This document shows positions 33,601 to 36,593 of a stretch of 64,000 nucleotides of DNA, piece by piece. Origin of the DNA: Streptomyces sp. yr375 (GTDB taxonomy: Bacteria; Actinomycetota; Actinomycetes; Streptomycetales; Streptomycetaceae); assembly GCF_900110755.1 (NCBI RefSeq), contig NZ_FOFF01000035.1, positions 1 to 64,000 of the forward strand. The letters run 5' to 3'. The notes beneath the pieces were generated by a model. That model was given only the letters and a program-made list of their open reading frames with translations, made no database searches and was not told where the DNA came from. A program made the translations under genes and the position numbers. Within the stretch, counting starts at the first letter, position 1, and the number at the start of each line of letters is the position of its first letter.

Positions 33601-36531
33601 GGCGCGATGCTGGCCGTCGAGGCGACCGAGGACGAGGTCCGCAAGACGCTGGAGGACCACGGCGGCCGCCTCGACATCGCGGCCGTCAACGGTCCGACCG
33701 CCGTCGTGGTCTCCGGTCTCCTGCCCGTGGTGGAGAAGGCGGCGTCGCACTGGCGCGAACAGGGCTGCAAGGTACGACAGTTGACGGTCAGTCATGCCTT
33801 CCACTCGGCGCTCATGGACCCCATGCTGGACGAACTACGCGCCGTGGCAGCACGGTTGACCTACGCGGAGCCCCGTATCCCGGTGGTCTCCAACCTCACC
33901 GGCGAGTTGGCGACGGCCGAGGAGTTGTGCTCGCCCGAGTACTGGGTACGGCACGCCCGTGAGGCGGTGCGGTTCGCCGACGGTGTGCGGCTGCTGCACG
34001 AGCGCGGCGCTCGCACCTTCCTGGAGGTCGGCCCCGATGCCGTACTGACTGCCATGGCCCGTGAGACCCTGCCCGCCCGCAGCGTCTGCCTGCCGGTGCT
34101 GCGCCGGGAGCGCGACGAGACGCGCACGTCGGCGCTGGCGCTGGCCGGACTGGCCGCGCAGGGCAGCGGGCCCGACTGGGCCGCTTACTGCGCGGGCACC
34201 GGCGGCGACCGCGTCCACCTGCCCACGTACCCCTTCCAGCGCGAGAACTACTGGCTGCGCGGCGCGCCGCCCGCACCGGTCGCGGCGGCAGCCGCCCCCT
34301 CCGACACGGACCACCGGTTCTGGGAGGCCGTGGAGCGGCAGGACCTGGGCGCGCTCGGCGCGGCCCTGGACCTCGACGGCTCCCGGCCGCTCAGCGAGGC
34401 GCTGCCCGCGCTGTCCTCCTGGCACCGCCGGCAGCGCGAACAGGCCCGGCTGGACCAGTGGCGCTACCGGACGCGCTGGCAACCCGCCCAGTGGACGCCG
34501 ACCCCGGCCGGCGCCGGCCGCTGGCTGGTCCTCCTCCCGGCAGGCCACACCGACCAGCCCCTGGCCATGGACGTGATCGCCGCGCTCACCGAGCACGGCA
34601 CGGACGTCGTACGACTGGAGGCAGGTATCGGCATCGGTGCTGGTGCCGATGTTGGCGCCGATGACGGTGCGGCCCTGGCGCGGCGGATCCGTACCGCCGC
34701 CGAGGGCACCCCGCTCACCGGGGTGCTCTCGCTGCTCGCCCTCGACCGGCGTCCGCACCCGGAACACCCCGCGCTGACCGCCGGTCTGGCGCTGACCGTG
34801 GCCCTGCCGCAGGCGCTCGCCGACGCCGATGTCGCCGCGCCGCTGTGGTGCGTCACCCAGGAGGCCGCCGACCCCGCAACCGGGTCTACGAACCAGGCCA
34901 CGGGCCAGGCCGCCGCTCCGGATCCGGCGCAGGCTCAACTGGCCGCCCTCTACCGGGTGATCGCGCTGGAGTACGCCGACCGCTGGGGCGGCGCGATCGA
35001 TCTGCCCGCCGCCCTGGACCGGCGTTCCAAGGCCTTGCTGCACGCGGTGTTGACCGCCACGCCGCAGTCCAGGCCCGCGGGCGAGGACCAGTTGGCCGTA
35101 CGCGCCGCCGGACTGTTCGTACGCCGCCTGGTCCGCGCCCCGCATCCGGCGACCGCCGACCCGGCAGGACCCGCGACGGCCTGGCGCCCCACCGGCACCG
35201 GCACCGCCCTCGTCACCGGCGGTACGGGCGCGCTGGGCGGCCAGGTCGCCCGCTGGCTGGTCGACCGGGGCGTGCGGCATCTGGTGCTGGTCAGCCGCAG
35301 CGGCCCGGCCGCGCCCGGTGCCGGGGAACTGGTCGCCGAGCTCACCGCGGCCGGTGCCCGTGCGGAGGCGGTGGCGTGCGACATCGCCGACCGCCCCGCG
35401 CTGGCAGCTCTGTTGGCCCGACTCGACGACGCCGGTACTCCGGTCCGTACGGTGGTCCACGCGGCCGGGGTCAGTGCCTCGGCGTCGCTGGCCGACACCA
35501 GGCCGGCCGACTTCGCCGAGGTGCTCGCCGCCAAGACCACGGGTGCCGCCCACCTCGACGCGCTGCTGGACGGGCGGGAGTTGGACGCCTTCGTGCTGTT
35601 CTCGTCCATCTCCGGTATCTGGGGCGGCGGCGGGCAGTCCGCGTACTCCTGCGCCAACGGCTACCTCGACGCGCTCGCCGCCGCCCGCCGGGCCCGGGGC
35701 CTGCGGGCCACCGCCGTGGCCTGGGGCCCCTGGGCGGGCAGCGGCATGGCCGCCGACCAGGAGCGCACGGAACACCTGCGACGGCGCGGGCTCACGGCCA
35801 TGGACCCCGACGCGGCGCTCGCGGCGCTCGGCCAGGCCCTGGACCGCGACGAGACCAATGTGACCGTCGCCGACGTCAACTGGGCCGCCTTCACACCGCT
35901 GTTCACCTCCGCCCGGCCGTCGGCGTTCCTGGACGGGGTACCCGAAGCCGCCGTGGCGGCCCGGCCCGCACCGGCCGCAGCCCCCACGCACATCGGCGGA
36001 ACCGGCGGAGCCGACGCGCTGCGCGACCGCCTCGCCGCCCTGCCGGCGGCCGAACGCGACGACGCACTGCTGGAGTTGGTGCGCGAACACGCGGCGGCGG
36101 CACTCGGCTTCACCTCCGCCAAAACCATCGAACCCGGCCGCTCCTTCAACGCGATGGGCTTCGACTCGCTGACCGCCGTCGACTTCAGGACCCGCCTGGC
36201 CACGGCCACCGGCCTCGCCCTCGCCGCCACCGCGGTCTTCGACCACCCCACCCCGACCGCCCTGGTACGCCACCTGGGAGCCGAACTGCTTCCCGACGGC
36301 GGGGCCCCGGCCGACGCGCTGTTGGCCGAACTGGACCGGCTGGAAGCCTCGGTGGCGGTCGGCGAGGCCGACAACCTGCTGCGCACCAAGGTGACGGTGC
36401 GGCTTCAGAGCCTGCTGGCCAAGTGGACCGGCACCGAGGAGAGCCCCGGGGCGTCGGTGGTCGACACCCTGGAGTCGGCCAGCGACGACGAACTGCTGGA
36501 CTTCATCAACCGCAACCTCGGCCGCCCCTGA
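9679..36531 (+). CDS. Type I modular PKS, five modules, 8950 aa (gene 2)
   Basis: This complete gene encodes an exceptionally large multimodular synthase of roughly 0.9 MDa. It starts at ATG 9679, giving MSNEDKLLTRLKWMTAEL, a coiled-coil N-terminal docking helix (aa 1-33) that runs directly into the first KS. Modules (aa): 1 KS 34-459, AT 569-874, KR 988-1441, ACP 1533-1613; 2 KS 1635, AT 2162, DH 2535, ER 3021, KR 3336, ACP 3608-3690; 3 KS 3722, AT 4255, KR 4614, ACP 5113-5194; 4 KS 5225, AT 5767, DH 6130, ER 6590, KR 6904, ACP 7168-7254; 5 KS 7281, AT 7844, KR 8261, ACP 8793-8870; docking 8878-8950. All five ATs have GHSIGE/HAFH (malonyl). KR-only modules alternate with DH-ER-KR modules, so the protein should write OH, CH2, OH, CH2, OH, a run of 1,5-related hydroxyls. 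All KS catalytic Cys/His and ACP Ser residues are present. I noticed no in-frame TTA codon. The C-terminus (SASDDELLDFINRNLG) is class-1a-like and should dock onto gene 3. Confidence 0.98.
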   Translation: MSNEDKLLTRLKWMTAELRQSRRRIGELESQAHEPIAIVGMSCRLPGGVRSPEELWDLVLDGRDAISAFPQDRGWDLDRLAGRGPDRSGASDALHGGFLDDAGEFDADFFGISPREAVAMDPQQRLLLEASWEAFERAGIDPATMRGRQAGVFVGASPAGYGAVVRAGEDGGDGYALTGDAGGMVSGRIAYTLGLEGPAVTVDTACSSSSVALHLAVQALRAGECGLALAGGVAVLATPDAFVEFSRQRGLAPDGRCKPFAAAADGTGWGEGVGMLLVERLSDAQRLGHPVLAVVRGSAVNQDGASNGLTAPNGPSQQRVIRQALDNARLSAAQIDTVESHGTGTRLGDPIEAQALLATYGRSRTGDRPLWLGGLKSNIGHTQAASGVAGIIKTVMAMRHGKLPGLLHLDAPSPHVDWSAGAVSPLSETIDWPDTGQPRRAAVSSFGVSGTNAHIVLEQAPSEPVEGSAAGTEGGATRAPGALPWLLSAASQDALPAQAARLADALAGSALGAVADADIALSLAVGRAGLPVRAAVVGPDRAALLSGLRAVAAGTAAAGTLTGTVSDGATAFAFPGQGSQRAGSGRELYEAFPAFAQALDEVCAGFDGLLDRPLRDVAFDSDGPVDRTEFTQPVLFAIEVALFRLLESWGIAPDFVAGHSIGEIAAAYVAGVWSLADACTLVAARGRLMGQLPPGGAMLAVEASEADVRHALRGRESVDIAAVNGPTAVVVSGEATVVAELADGWREQGLRVKQLTVSHAFHSPLMDPMLAEFRRVAEGLTYDVPRIPLVSGLTGEPVLEEVRLPEYWVRHVRDAVRFGDSVRTLHGRGARTFVEVGPGAVLSALVRDGVPQADAPVTAVPLLHVGTTAHATPRTETHSLTVALAALHVRGTGIDWTAVLDGTGARRTDLPTYAFQHHRYWAAPAATALPGAAEPAADAELWTAVEQHDHAAVARALRLEPDADTVHDLLPVLADYRSRSQDRTAVSGWHYRIGWTPLRPGPAAAADSRRWLLVVPREHATAGHHPLTDAVTRALTAHGHTYATVEADALTDTGPAALSDRLRAAVATSASNSASGSAFDGVLSLLGPLFTHPEHPEHPEHAEPHLPSGALAVTALLVRALGEADITAPLWCATQGAVSTGRADRLTGPGQALLWGFGQAVALEHPDRWGGLVDLPPDVDERAAARLCEALNASERTGVEQAGAEDQLAVRATGVFARRLEPAPAPTDEGTATDGTVGWQPRGTVLITGGTGGIGAHTARWAAGAGADHLVLVSRRGPEAPGAEQLSAELTELGARVTLAACDVADRQQLAALLDGLAADGDPVTAVVHAAGQPQYRPLAETSGHDLADITAAKTLGAAHLHELTQHQHLDAFVLFSSVAGVWGSANQTGYAAANAYLDALAEHRAGQGLPATAVAWGPWAGDGMAAGQEAEHHLRRRGLNPMAPHRALLALQHATGPCAVVADMDWQRFAPGYAFARPRPLITTIPAAAAALTPAATVTTTATATATATATATATGSAPWPAVLDRTPATDRATALLDLLRAEIAALLGHASPTAVEPKRAFKDLGFDSLTAVELRDRLTARTGLAALPATLVFDHPTAHALSGHLLALLLPHGDVDAAGSEQPQDATDLADGEPIAIVGMACRYPGGVGSPEELWELVAGGRDAVGPFPDDRGWDLAELYDPDPDRIGTSYAREGGFLDAVADFDAAFFGISPREALAMDPQQRLLLETAWETFERAGIAPDALHGSRTGVFVGTNSLDYTALLRDSGTPTEGHLITGNAASVVSGRLAYTFGLEGPALTVDTACSSSLVALHLAVQALRRGECTLALAGGVAVMATPGSFVEFSRQRGLAVDGRCKAFAAAADGTSWGEGVGLLLVERLSDAERLGHQVLAVVRGSAVNQDGASNGLTAPNGPSQQRVIRQALADAGLTASEVDVVEAHGTGTALGDPIEAQALLATYGQDREADRPVLLGSVKSNIGHTQAASGVAGVMKMVLALGRGVVPGTLHVDAPTPHVDWSSGAVELVTQNVAWPEASGGPRRAAVSSFGMSGTNAHVIIEQAPATDIAESADPADRPLTWLLSGRTEAGLHAQAARLAEFVDDRGDALAAADIALSLATSRSVLTHRAAITAETRTGLLEGLTALASGDHAHPAVAHGTARENAPTAFLFSGQGSQRVGAGRELYAAAYPVFADALDEVCARFDGLLDRPLRDVLFEDAAGLIDRTEFTQPALFAVEVALFRLLESWGVTPDFVAGHSIGEIAAAYVAGVWSLDDACTLVAARGRLMGELPSGGAMLAVEASEADVLPELDERVAIAAVNGPTSVVVSGDAEAVGELKSRWREQGLRVKQLTVSHAFHSPLMAPMLAEFRRVVEGLSYETPRIPVVSNLTGEMATADELCSPEYWVRHVREAVRFADGIATLHGQGGVRTFIEVGPDSVLAAMTQNALAADEQGEVTACLPVLRRDRTEVGTLTGALAAWQVRGGGVDWAAYYAGSGARRIELPTYAFQGQAFWPRPGVGAVGDAAAYGIGAARHPLVGGRVLVADQGTVLLTGALSLRTHPWLADHQVMGSVLLPGTAFVELALRAGDETACDRVEELTLSDPLVIPDTGTVQVQVRVDAADVHGRRAVSVYSRAGDTLAAADDDEPWTRHAFGTLGHSETAAGTDNADLSDLSDLSVWPPVGAQPVPASAEELYAGLARAGYAYGPVFRGLTAAWRRGDEVYVEVALPEQADGDAGAFALHPALLDSVLHAIGLGGLLPETDDGRGRVPFAWSGVSVQATGATTLRARLRAVGTDAVDVMLADADGQLVAHVESLALREISGVPARRSEPLYRVDWVASPAGRTAAGDSAELVVLGADPLDCAGALPLLRRATDVASLNFDDDLPGVAFAVLTWADGPVDGALDVVREWLADERLADARLVVVTRGAVAVGVVDAVRDPDSAGAGVWGLLRSAQTENPGRFVLADVDGTAESWAALAGALAWSLGAGEEQIALRVGALWSPRLVRVGAADALTAPESGAWRLESADRGALEALELVACPEAETARLGESQVRVAVRAAGVNFRDVLSALGMYPGPASPLGIEAAGVVLETGPKTTGLAVGDRVFGLVPGGFGSMTVTDGRLLARVPDGWSFAEAASVPVVFLTAWYAWRDLAEVRAGERVLVHAGAGGVGMAAIQLAQHLGAEVFATASPGKWDVLRGLGLDDDHIASSRDTGFAEKFSGIDVVLNALAGEFVDASLSVLAEGGRFLEMGKTDVRDAAELAVSYQAFDLFEAGPDRIAELLAELLELFGTGAVELLPVRAWDVRQARDAFRFVSQAKHVGKVVLTVPAPLDPDRTVLVTGGTGGLGAHVARHLVTEHGARDLLLVSRRGSDAPGAEELRAELTELGAAVRIVACDVADRDAVAAVLASERLTAVIHTAGVLDDGLVTALTPDRMTTVWGPKADAARHLHELTVGQDLAAFVLFSSLSGVLGSAGQSNYAAANAYLDALATHRRASGLPATSLAWGPWSQEGGMTGALDEADVQRMARAGMAPLTAEQGLALLDRAWAGADAVVVPVRLEPARLRGNVLPETVPPLLRALVAVPPARRNVAQERARQGADSSLVDRLRAVDPAERKALLSELTLSHVVAVLGHSSPGAVDPHQAFKDLGFDSLTAVELRNRLNAATGLRLPATLIFDHPTPAALAGHLRLSLLGEEQDSARSAASAASVRTALRTAVGADDDPVVIVGMACRYPGGADSPDALWDLVAHGTDAVSEMPANRDWDLANLFDPDPDHPGTSYTRAGGFLHDADRFDPRFFGISPREALAMDPQQRLLLETSWETFEHAGIDPQSARGSRTGVFVGAAFQGYGPPPGEAPDEVEAHLLTGNAGSVVSGRLAYTFGLEGPAVTVDTACSSSLVALHLAGQALRSGECDMALVGGAAIMSSPNMFVQFSRQRGLAADGRCKSFADAADGTGWAEGVGMLLVERLSDAQRLGHPVLAVVRGSAVNQDGASNGLTAPNGPSQQRVIRDALSAAGLAPADIDAVEAHGTGTRLGDPIEAQALLATYGHDRAEDRPLWLGSIKSNIGHAQAAAGVGGVIKMVMALRAAELPRTLHVDRPTGQVDWTAGAVRLLTEPVAWRRGGRPRRAGVSSFGISGTNAHVIIEEPAQSAPEPVTSDAGPAAAPTGCVPLLLSARDASALTGQADRLGAHLRRHPDARPHDIALSLATGRSVWDRRAVVLGTDHAQLAAGLVTLAKGHTSATVVTGQPVTGSLAFLFSGQGSQRVGAGQELYAAYPVFANALDEVCARFEGLGEVLFEGEGLIDRTEFTQPALFAVEVALFRLLESWGVTPDFVAGHSIGEIAAAYVAGVWSLEDACTLVAARGRLMGALPEGGAMLAVEASEADVLPELDERVAIAAVNGPTSVVVSGDAVAVAELEARWREQGLRVKQLTVSHAFHSPLMDPMLAEFRSVAEGLTYETPRIPVVSNLTGEIATADELCSPEYWVRHVREAVRFADGIATLHGQGGVRTFVELGPDGVLAAMAQQALTEDAEGTVCLAVLRRGRPEQSSLVAALAGAWVRGAVRPDWGRYFAGSGARRVELPTYAFQRERYWLSARPRQNAPVAVSTADWRYRVEWRPMPGLMSGAAVNGRWLVVGWQDMAEDADAGLCGPLGAVLREAGAEVETLLLADADGRAELAARLADRADVTGVLVVPTGAPGRAETVAAERTLTILQAIADAGVGGDAGGGVWCVTRGGVSVGGSDGGVVLPELAAVWGLGRVAGLELPGLWGGLIDLPEAFDARVAERLLGVLGQRGEDSEGVEDQVAVRPSGVFVRRLAPAPDRARSEEWSPSGTVLVTGGLGGLGVRVARWAVERGAERVVLLSRQGLDAPGAAEVLAELGSAGAQVCVEACDVTDRDALDRVIDSLSDDIPLTAVVHAAGVDDAGTLLETSAESLADVMRAKVVGAANLDVVLGERELDAFVVFSSISGVWGSAAQAGYSAANAYLDGLVQARRARGLAGCAVAWGPWAGSGMAARGSAGRELARRGLRSMEPGAALGVLAGVLAGGEACVVVADVEWERFAPAFTSVRHTAFFDEIPAARQALDGTASSGDGTAGAPQLVVRLAGLSADERSALLLDTVCAEAAGVLGYGSGAEVETDRAFRELGFDSLMAVELRNRLGSVTGLRLPSGLVFDYPTPTLLAGWLRELLAGEESSARVATGLIAPLTGLSVGEPVRELMDEPVVIVGMGCRFPGGVGSPEELWALLADGVDAVDGFPGDRGWDLDALYDPDPEHQGTSYVRVGGFLAGADRFDAGLFGISPREALAMDPQQRLLLETVWETFEGAGVAPDAVRGTRTGVFVGTNGQDYAALLSHAQDDLGGHLGTGNAASVVSGRLAYAFGLEGPAVTVDTACSSSLVALHLAVQALRSGECTMALAGGVTVMSTPATFVEFSRQRGLAADGRCKAFAAGADGTGWGEGVGMLLVEKLSDAVRNGHEVLAVVRGSAVNQDGASNGLTAPNGPSQQRVIRQALASARLAPADVDAVEAHGTGTALGDPIEAGALLATYGQGREAEQPLLLASVKSNIGHTQAAAGVAGVIKMVLAMRHGVLPQTLHVDEPSPSVDWSSGAVELLTEQVAWPETGRPRRAAVSAFGISGTNAHTILEAPPMPPAEPAHDAPVEGSDDNVVDCPIAWPLSAHSPAALAAQAGRLAEDLAARPAIPPVEVAHALTTTRATLNHRAVVLGTTPDELRTALTQLANAADTLPTTPAIVTGSVSRGRTAFLFSGQGSQRVGAGRELYAAYPVFADALDEVCARFEGLREVLFEGGELIDRTEFTQPALFAVEVALFRLLESWGVTPDFVAGHSIGEIAAAYVAGVWSLEDACTLVAARGRLMGALPEGGAMLAVEASEADVLADLDERVAVAAVNGPTSVVVSGDAEAVAELESRWREQGLRVKQLTVSHAFHSPLMDPMLAEFRRVAESLAYETPRIPLVSNLTGEMAKPEELCSPEYWVRHVREAVRFADGVRTLDAQGVRNFVELGPDGVLTAMAQGVLGAEASPSSAEMVAVLRRGRPEPESLLHAAARLHVRGVRVDWSAVFPDSVGRGRPVRLPTYAFQSERYWPRHVTGRGSADAAGLGLRVADHPLLGAVMHRADGEGAVLTGALSLRRHPWLADHRVLDTVVVPGTALLELAVAAGDQFGCDLVEELTLSSPLTLPERGEVDVQLTVGQADDSGRREIALYSRPSGDAQDNGWAKHGDGVLAAGAGAPVDHGLTVWPPAGAEPVALDGLYDALAAMGLRYGAAFRGLTAAWTQGDEVFVEVTLPDEAADRKGFGVHPALLDAALHGVGLGGLLPATDSGRGRLPFAWSDVAVLATEASVLRVRLAARDGQDAVSLLAVDQTGTPVVTVRSLALREVSAEPLGHRTPLYRLDWVAEPADQAVDQAVDRALDWAVIGDDLDAAEALAGVRCALLAEAPDGDSAVLLPCAGPGAVGRALDAVQEWLAEERFADRRLLIVTRGAIDGDDADAAAVWGLVRSAQAENPGRFVLADVDGTAESWAALAEALDDRPEEQVALRQGTVSVARLVRPGADEVLAVPSGVGAWRLDSVVRGSLDALELVPFEEATAPLGVGEVRVAVRAAGVNFRDVLNALGMYPGAVPLGIEASGVVLETGSGAGAGGLAVGDRVFGLVPGAFGPLVVTDERLLGRVPDGWSFAEAASVPIVFLTAWYAWRDLAQVQPGERVLVHAGAGGVGMAAIQLAQHLGAEVFATASPGKWDVLRSLGLDDDHIASSRDTAFAEKFSGIDVVLNALAGEFVDASLSVLAEGGRFLEMGKTDVRDAAELAVSYQAFDLFDAGPDRIAVLLAELLELFGSGVLELLPVRAWDVRQAPDAFRFISQAKHVGKVVLTVPAALDPDRTVLVTGGTGGLGAHMARHLVAEHGARNLLLVSRRGLEAPGAEELRTELTELGAAVRIVACDVADRDAVTDLLASERLTAVVHTAGVLDDGLVTALTPDRLATVWGPKAEAARHLHELTADHDLAAFVLFSSASATFGGAGQGNYAAANAYLDALAAYRRAAGLPATSVAWGPWSQAAGMTAALDATDVQRMAEGGVLTLEPVDGMALFDAAWTGAEVRPVAVRLDLDVLRRSPVVSPLLSGLVRRSAGQRRALARNAVVAAPGGLAERLAGLRGREREQSLFDLVRGQVAAVLGHRAPEAIDVEHPFKDLGFDSLTSVELRNRLTAATGLKLPATLVFDHPSVRALAVFLDAELPGAELARAVAPQVAAAASAAASDDPIAIIGMACRFPGGVRSPEDLWRLVDDGADAVGGFPADRGWDLAALYDPELAQAGTSYADQGGFLYDAAAFDPVFFGISPREALAMDPQQRLLLETAWETFERAGIDPRTVRGSQAGVFVGAAPSGYGSGQAVLSGGGQGGGLPGDAAALEGVEGHLLTGNTGSVVSGRLSYTFGFEGPAVTVDTACSSSLVALHLACQSLRQGESTMALVGGAAVMATPGMFTEFSRQRGLAPDGRCKSFSDAADGTGWAEGVGMILVEPLSEARRLGHEVLAVVRGSAVNQDGASNGLTAPNGPAQQRVIRQALANARLTPADVDAVEAHGTGTPLGDPIEAQALLATYGHDRAEDRPLWLGSLKSNIGHAQAAAGIGGLMKMVMAMRHGVLPRTLHVDRPSAQVDWTAGAVRLLTEARPWESEGHPRRAGISSFGISGTNVHTIIEEPQQAPETSEATEAPDAHGAPGAPGAPESGRALSPVLWPLSARTADALRARARELHTHLLARSDARPLDVGHALATSRTAFEYRAVLTGGDRDELLESLAALADGRSLPTVVQAQVDAGAGAVAVLFSGQGSQRVGAGQELYAAHPAFAKALDEVAACFDGLLERPLCEVLFAEPGSPDAELIDRTDFTQPALFAIEVALFRLLASWGIRPDYLAGHSIGEIAAAYVAGVWSLEDACTLVAARGRLMAALPAGGAMLAVEATEDEVRKTLEDHGGRLDIAAVNGPTAVVVSGLLPVVEKAASHWREQGCKVRQLTVSHAFHSALMDPMLDELRAVAARLTYAEPRIPVVSNLTGELATAEELCSPEYWVRHAREAVRFADGVRLLHERGARTFLEVGPDAVLTAMARETLPARSVCLPVLRRERDETRTSALALAGLAAQGSGPDWAAYCAGTGGDRVHLPTYPFQRENYWLRGAPPAPVAAAAAPSDTDHRFWEAVERQDLGALGAALDLDGSRPLSEALPALSSWHRRQREQARLDQWRYRTRWQPAQWTPTPAGAGRWLVLLPAGHTDQPLAMDVIAALTEHGTDVVRLEAGIGIGAGADVGADDGAALARRIRTAAEGTPLTGVLSLLALDRRPHPEHPALTAGLALTVALPQALADADVAAPLWCVTQEAADPATGSTNQATGQAAAPDPAQAQLAALYRVIALEYADRWGGAIDLPAALDRRSKALLHAVLTATPQSRPAGEDQLAVRAAGLFVRRLVRAPHPATADPAGPATAWRPTGTGTALVTGGTGALGGQVARWLVDRGVRHLVLVSRSGPAAPGAGELVAELTAAGARAEAVACDIADRPALAALLARLDDAGTPVRTVVHAAGVSASASLADTRPADFAEVLAAKTTGAAHLDALLDGRELDAFVLFSSISGIWGGGGQSAYSCANGYLDALAAARRARGLRATAVAWGPWAGSGMAADQERTEHLRRRGLTAMDPDAALAALGQALDRDETNVTVADVNWAAFTPLFTSARPSAFLDGVPEAAVAARPAPAAAPTHIGGTGGADALRDRLAALPAAERDDALLELVREHAAAALGFTSAKTIEPGRSFNAMGFDSLTAVDFRTRLATATGLALAATAVFDHPTPTALVRHLGAELLPDGGAPADALLAELDRLEASVAVGEADNLLRTKVTVRLQSLLAKWTGTEESPGASVVDTLESASDDELLDFINRNLGRP
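12952..12987 (+). repeat. 9-base repeat CACCCCGAG x3-4 in the KR structural half
   Basis: CAC CCC GAG, CAC CCT GAG, CAC CCC GAG and the degenerate CAC GCC GAA encode (His-Pro-Glu)3-His-Ala-Glu. The repeat lies in a loop of the KR structural half of gene 2 module 1, in frame. Confidence 0.88.
14181..14216 (+). repeat. Perfect hexanucleotide microsatellite (TACAGC)x6
   Basis: Six perfect TACAGC copies are read in frame as alternating ACA and GCT, giving poly(Thr-Ala) between KR and ACP of gene 2 module 1. ACA and GCT are poor codons for this GC3-rich gene, so the tract stands out in composition and probably arose by slippage rather than selection on codons. Confidence 0.93.
14581..20750 (+). 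other. Gene 2 module 2: KS-AT(malonyl)-DH-ER-KR(B)-ACP
   Basis: Domains: KS 14581-15855 (Cys 15097), AT 16162-17090 (Ser 16450), DH 17281-18160 (His 17377 in intact HxxxGxxxxP; YGPVF; Asp 17920), KR structural half 18175-18738, ER 18739-19660 (HAGAGGVGMA from 19171), KR catalytic half 19684-20230 (LDD 19945, Tyr 20116), ACP 20500-20750 (Ser 20635). All reductive motifs are intact, so the unit should be fully saturated. Codon use changes inside the module: about 15200-15840 (C-terminal KS half) and 19020-19330 (ER core) use many T/G-ended codons, unlike their flanks. Confidence 0.93.
17686..17712 (+). repeat. 9-base repeat encoding (Asp-Leu-Ser)x3 within the DH
   Basis: GACCTGTCA, GATCTATCA and GACCTGTCC encode DLSDLSDLS in a surface loop of the gene 2 module 2 DH. 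Two TCA codons and one CTA codon, rare in this gene, sit inside the repeat. Confidence 0.8.
20842..25265 (+). other. Gene 2 module 3: KS-AT(malonyl)-KR(A1)-ACP
   Basis: Domains: KS 20842-22125 (Cys 21361), AT 22441-23300 (Ser 22699, HAFH), KR structural half 23520-24180, KR catalytic half 24187-24770 (Trp 24604, Tyr 24628, Gln at Tyr-3), ACP 25015-25260 (Ser 25138). The KR carries VDD, not LDD, at the diagnostic site, but the A-type Trp is present, so I call it A1. No DH is present. It predicts a hydroxyl four carbons from the previous one. The AT is slightly shortened where other ATs here have the FDGLLDRPLR segment. Confidence 0.92.
25351..31440 (+). other. Gene 2 module 4: KS-AT(malonyl)-DH(atypical)-ER-KR(B)-ACP
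   Basis: Domains: KS 25351-26630 (Cys 25870), AT 26977-27880 (Ser 27229), DH 28066-28900, KR structural half 28915-29430, ER 29446-30380 (HAGAGGVGMA from 29875), KR catalytic half 30388-30960 (LDD 30649, Tyr 30820), ACP 31180-31440 (Ser 31330). The DH keeps its catalytic His (28162) and Asp (28660). However, HxxxGxxxxP reads HxxxDxxxxP (Asp codon 28174), and the usual YGPxF reads YGAAF (about 28530). If the DH works the unit is saturated. If not, the ER is idle and a hydroxyl remains. Confidence 0.9.
28951..28998 (+). repeat. Degenerate 12-base repeat, AT/DH-ER linker of module 4
   Basis: Four diverged units of the GAC CAG GCC GTT type encode DQAVDQAVDRALDWAV at the start of the KR structural half in gene 2 module 4. 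They are in frame and diverged mainly at third positions, which suggests an older expansion than the perfect tracts elsewhere. Confidence 0.7.
32896..32922 (+). repeat. 9-base repeat encoding (Gly-Ala-Pro)x3, KS-AT linker
   Basis: GGGGCTCCC, GGGGCCCCC and GGGGCTCCC are in frame after the KS of gene 2 module 5, in the same linker position where other modules carry AGV or AET repeats. Confidence 0.85.
33344..33631 (+). repeat. AT segment nearly identical to 55675-55962
   Basis: Read side by side, this 288-base stretch, which includes the AT nucleophile motif, differs from 55675-55962 at only two positions (GCG versus TCC, an Ala-to-Ser change). Flanking AT sequence on both sides is clearly more diverged. 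It links gene 2 module 5 to gene 4 module 1 and looks like recent gene conversion. Confidence 0.85.
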
Positions 36532-36538
36532 CGGGGCG
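36523..36538 (+). other. GC hairpin with the gene 2 stop codon in its loop
   Basis: CGCCCC (36523-36528) and GGGGCG (36533-36538) form a perfect 6-base-pair stem, with TGAC as the loop. The TGA stop of gene 2 is exactly in that loop. No T-run follows, so it is not a classical terminator, and the G-rich run begins immediately after. Confidence 0.6.
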
Positions 36539-36540
36539 CC

Positions 36541-36586
36541 GGGGGGCCGGGGGGTACGGGTGCAGGGGTAGGGGACACGGTAGGGG
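36541..36586 (+). other. G-quadruplex-like run after gene 2
   Basis: G tracts of 6, 6, 3, 4, 4 and 4 are separated by loops CC, TAC, TGCA, TA and ACACGGTA. The first five tracts (36541-36574) satisfy the G3+N1-7 rule on the plus strand. It lies 10 bases after the gene 2 stop and would also be present in the transcript. Confidence 0.65.
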
Positions 36587-36593
36587 TTGTTCC

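Larger units (their letters stand above)
31519..36528 (+). other. Gene 2 module 5: KS-AT(malonyl)-KR(A1)-ACP-docking
   Basis: Domains: KS 31519-32850 (Cys 32083), AT 33208-34100 (Ser 33493, HAFH ending at His 33802), KR structural half 34460-35190, KR catalytic half 35197-35770 (Trp 35620, Tyr 35644, Gln at Tyr-3), ACP 36055-36290 (Ser 36166), docking 36310-36528. No DH is present, so an L-type hydroxyl is predicted. The KS carries a Gly-rich expansion near 31905-31980. The terminal ACP has AVDFRTRL in place of AVELRNRL, the most divergent recognition helix II among the ACPs here. This fits an ACP that passes its chain to another protein. Confidence 0.92.
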
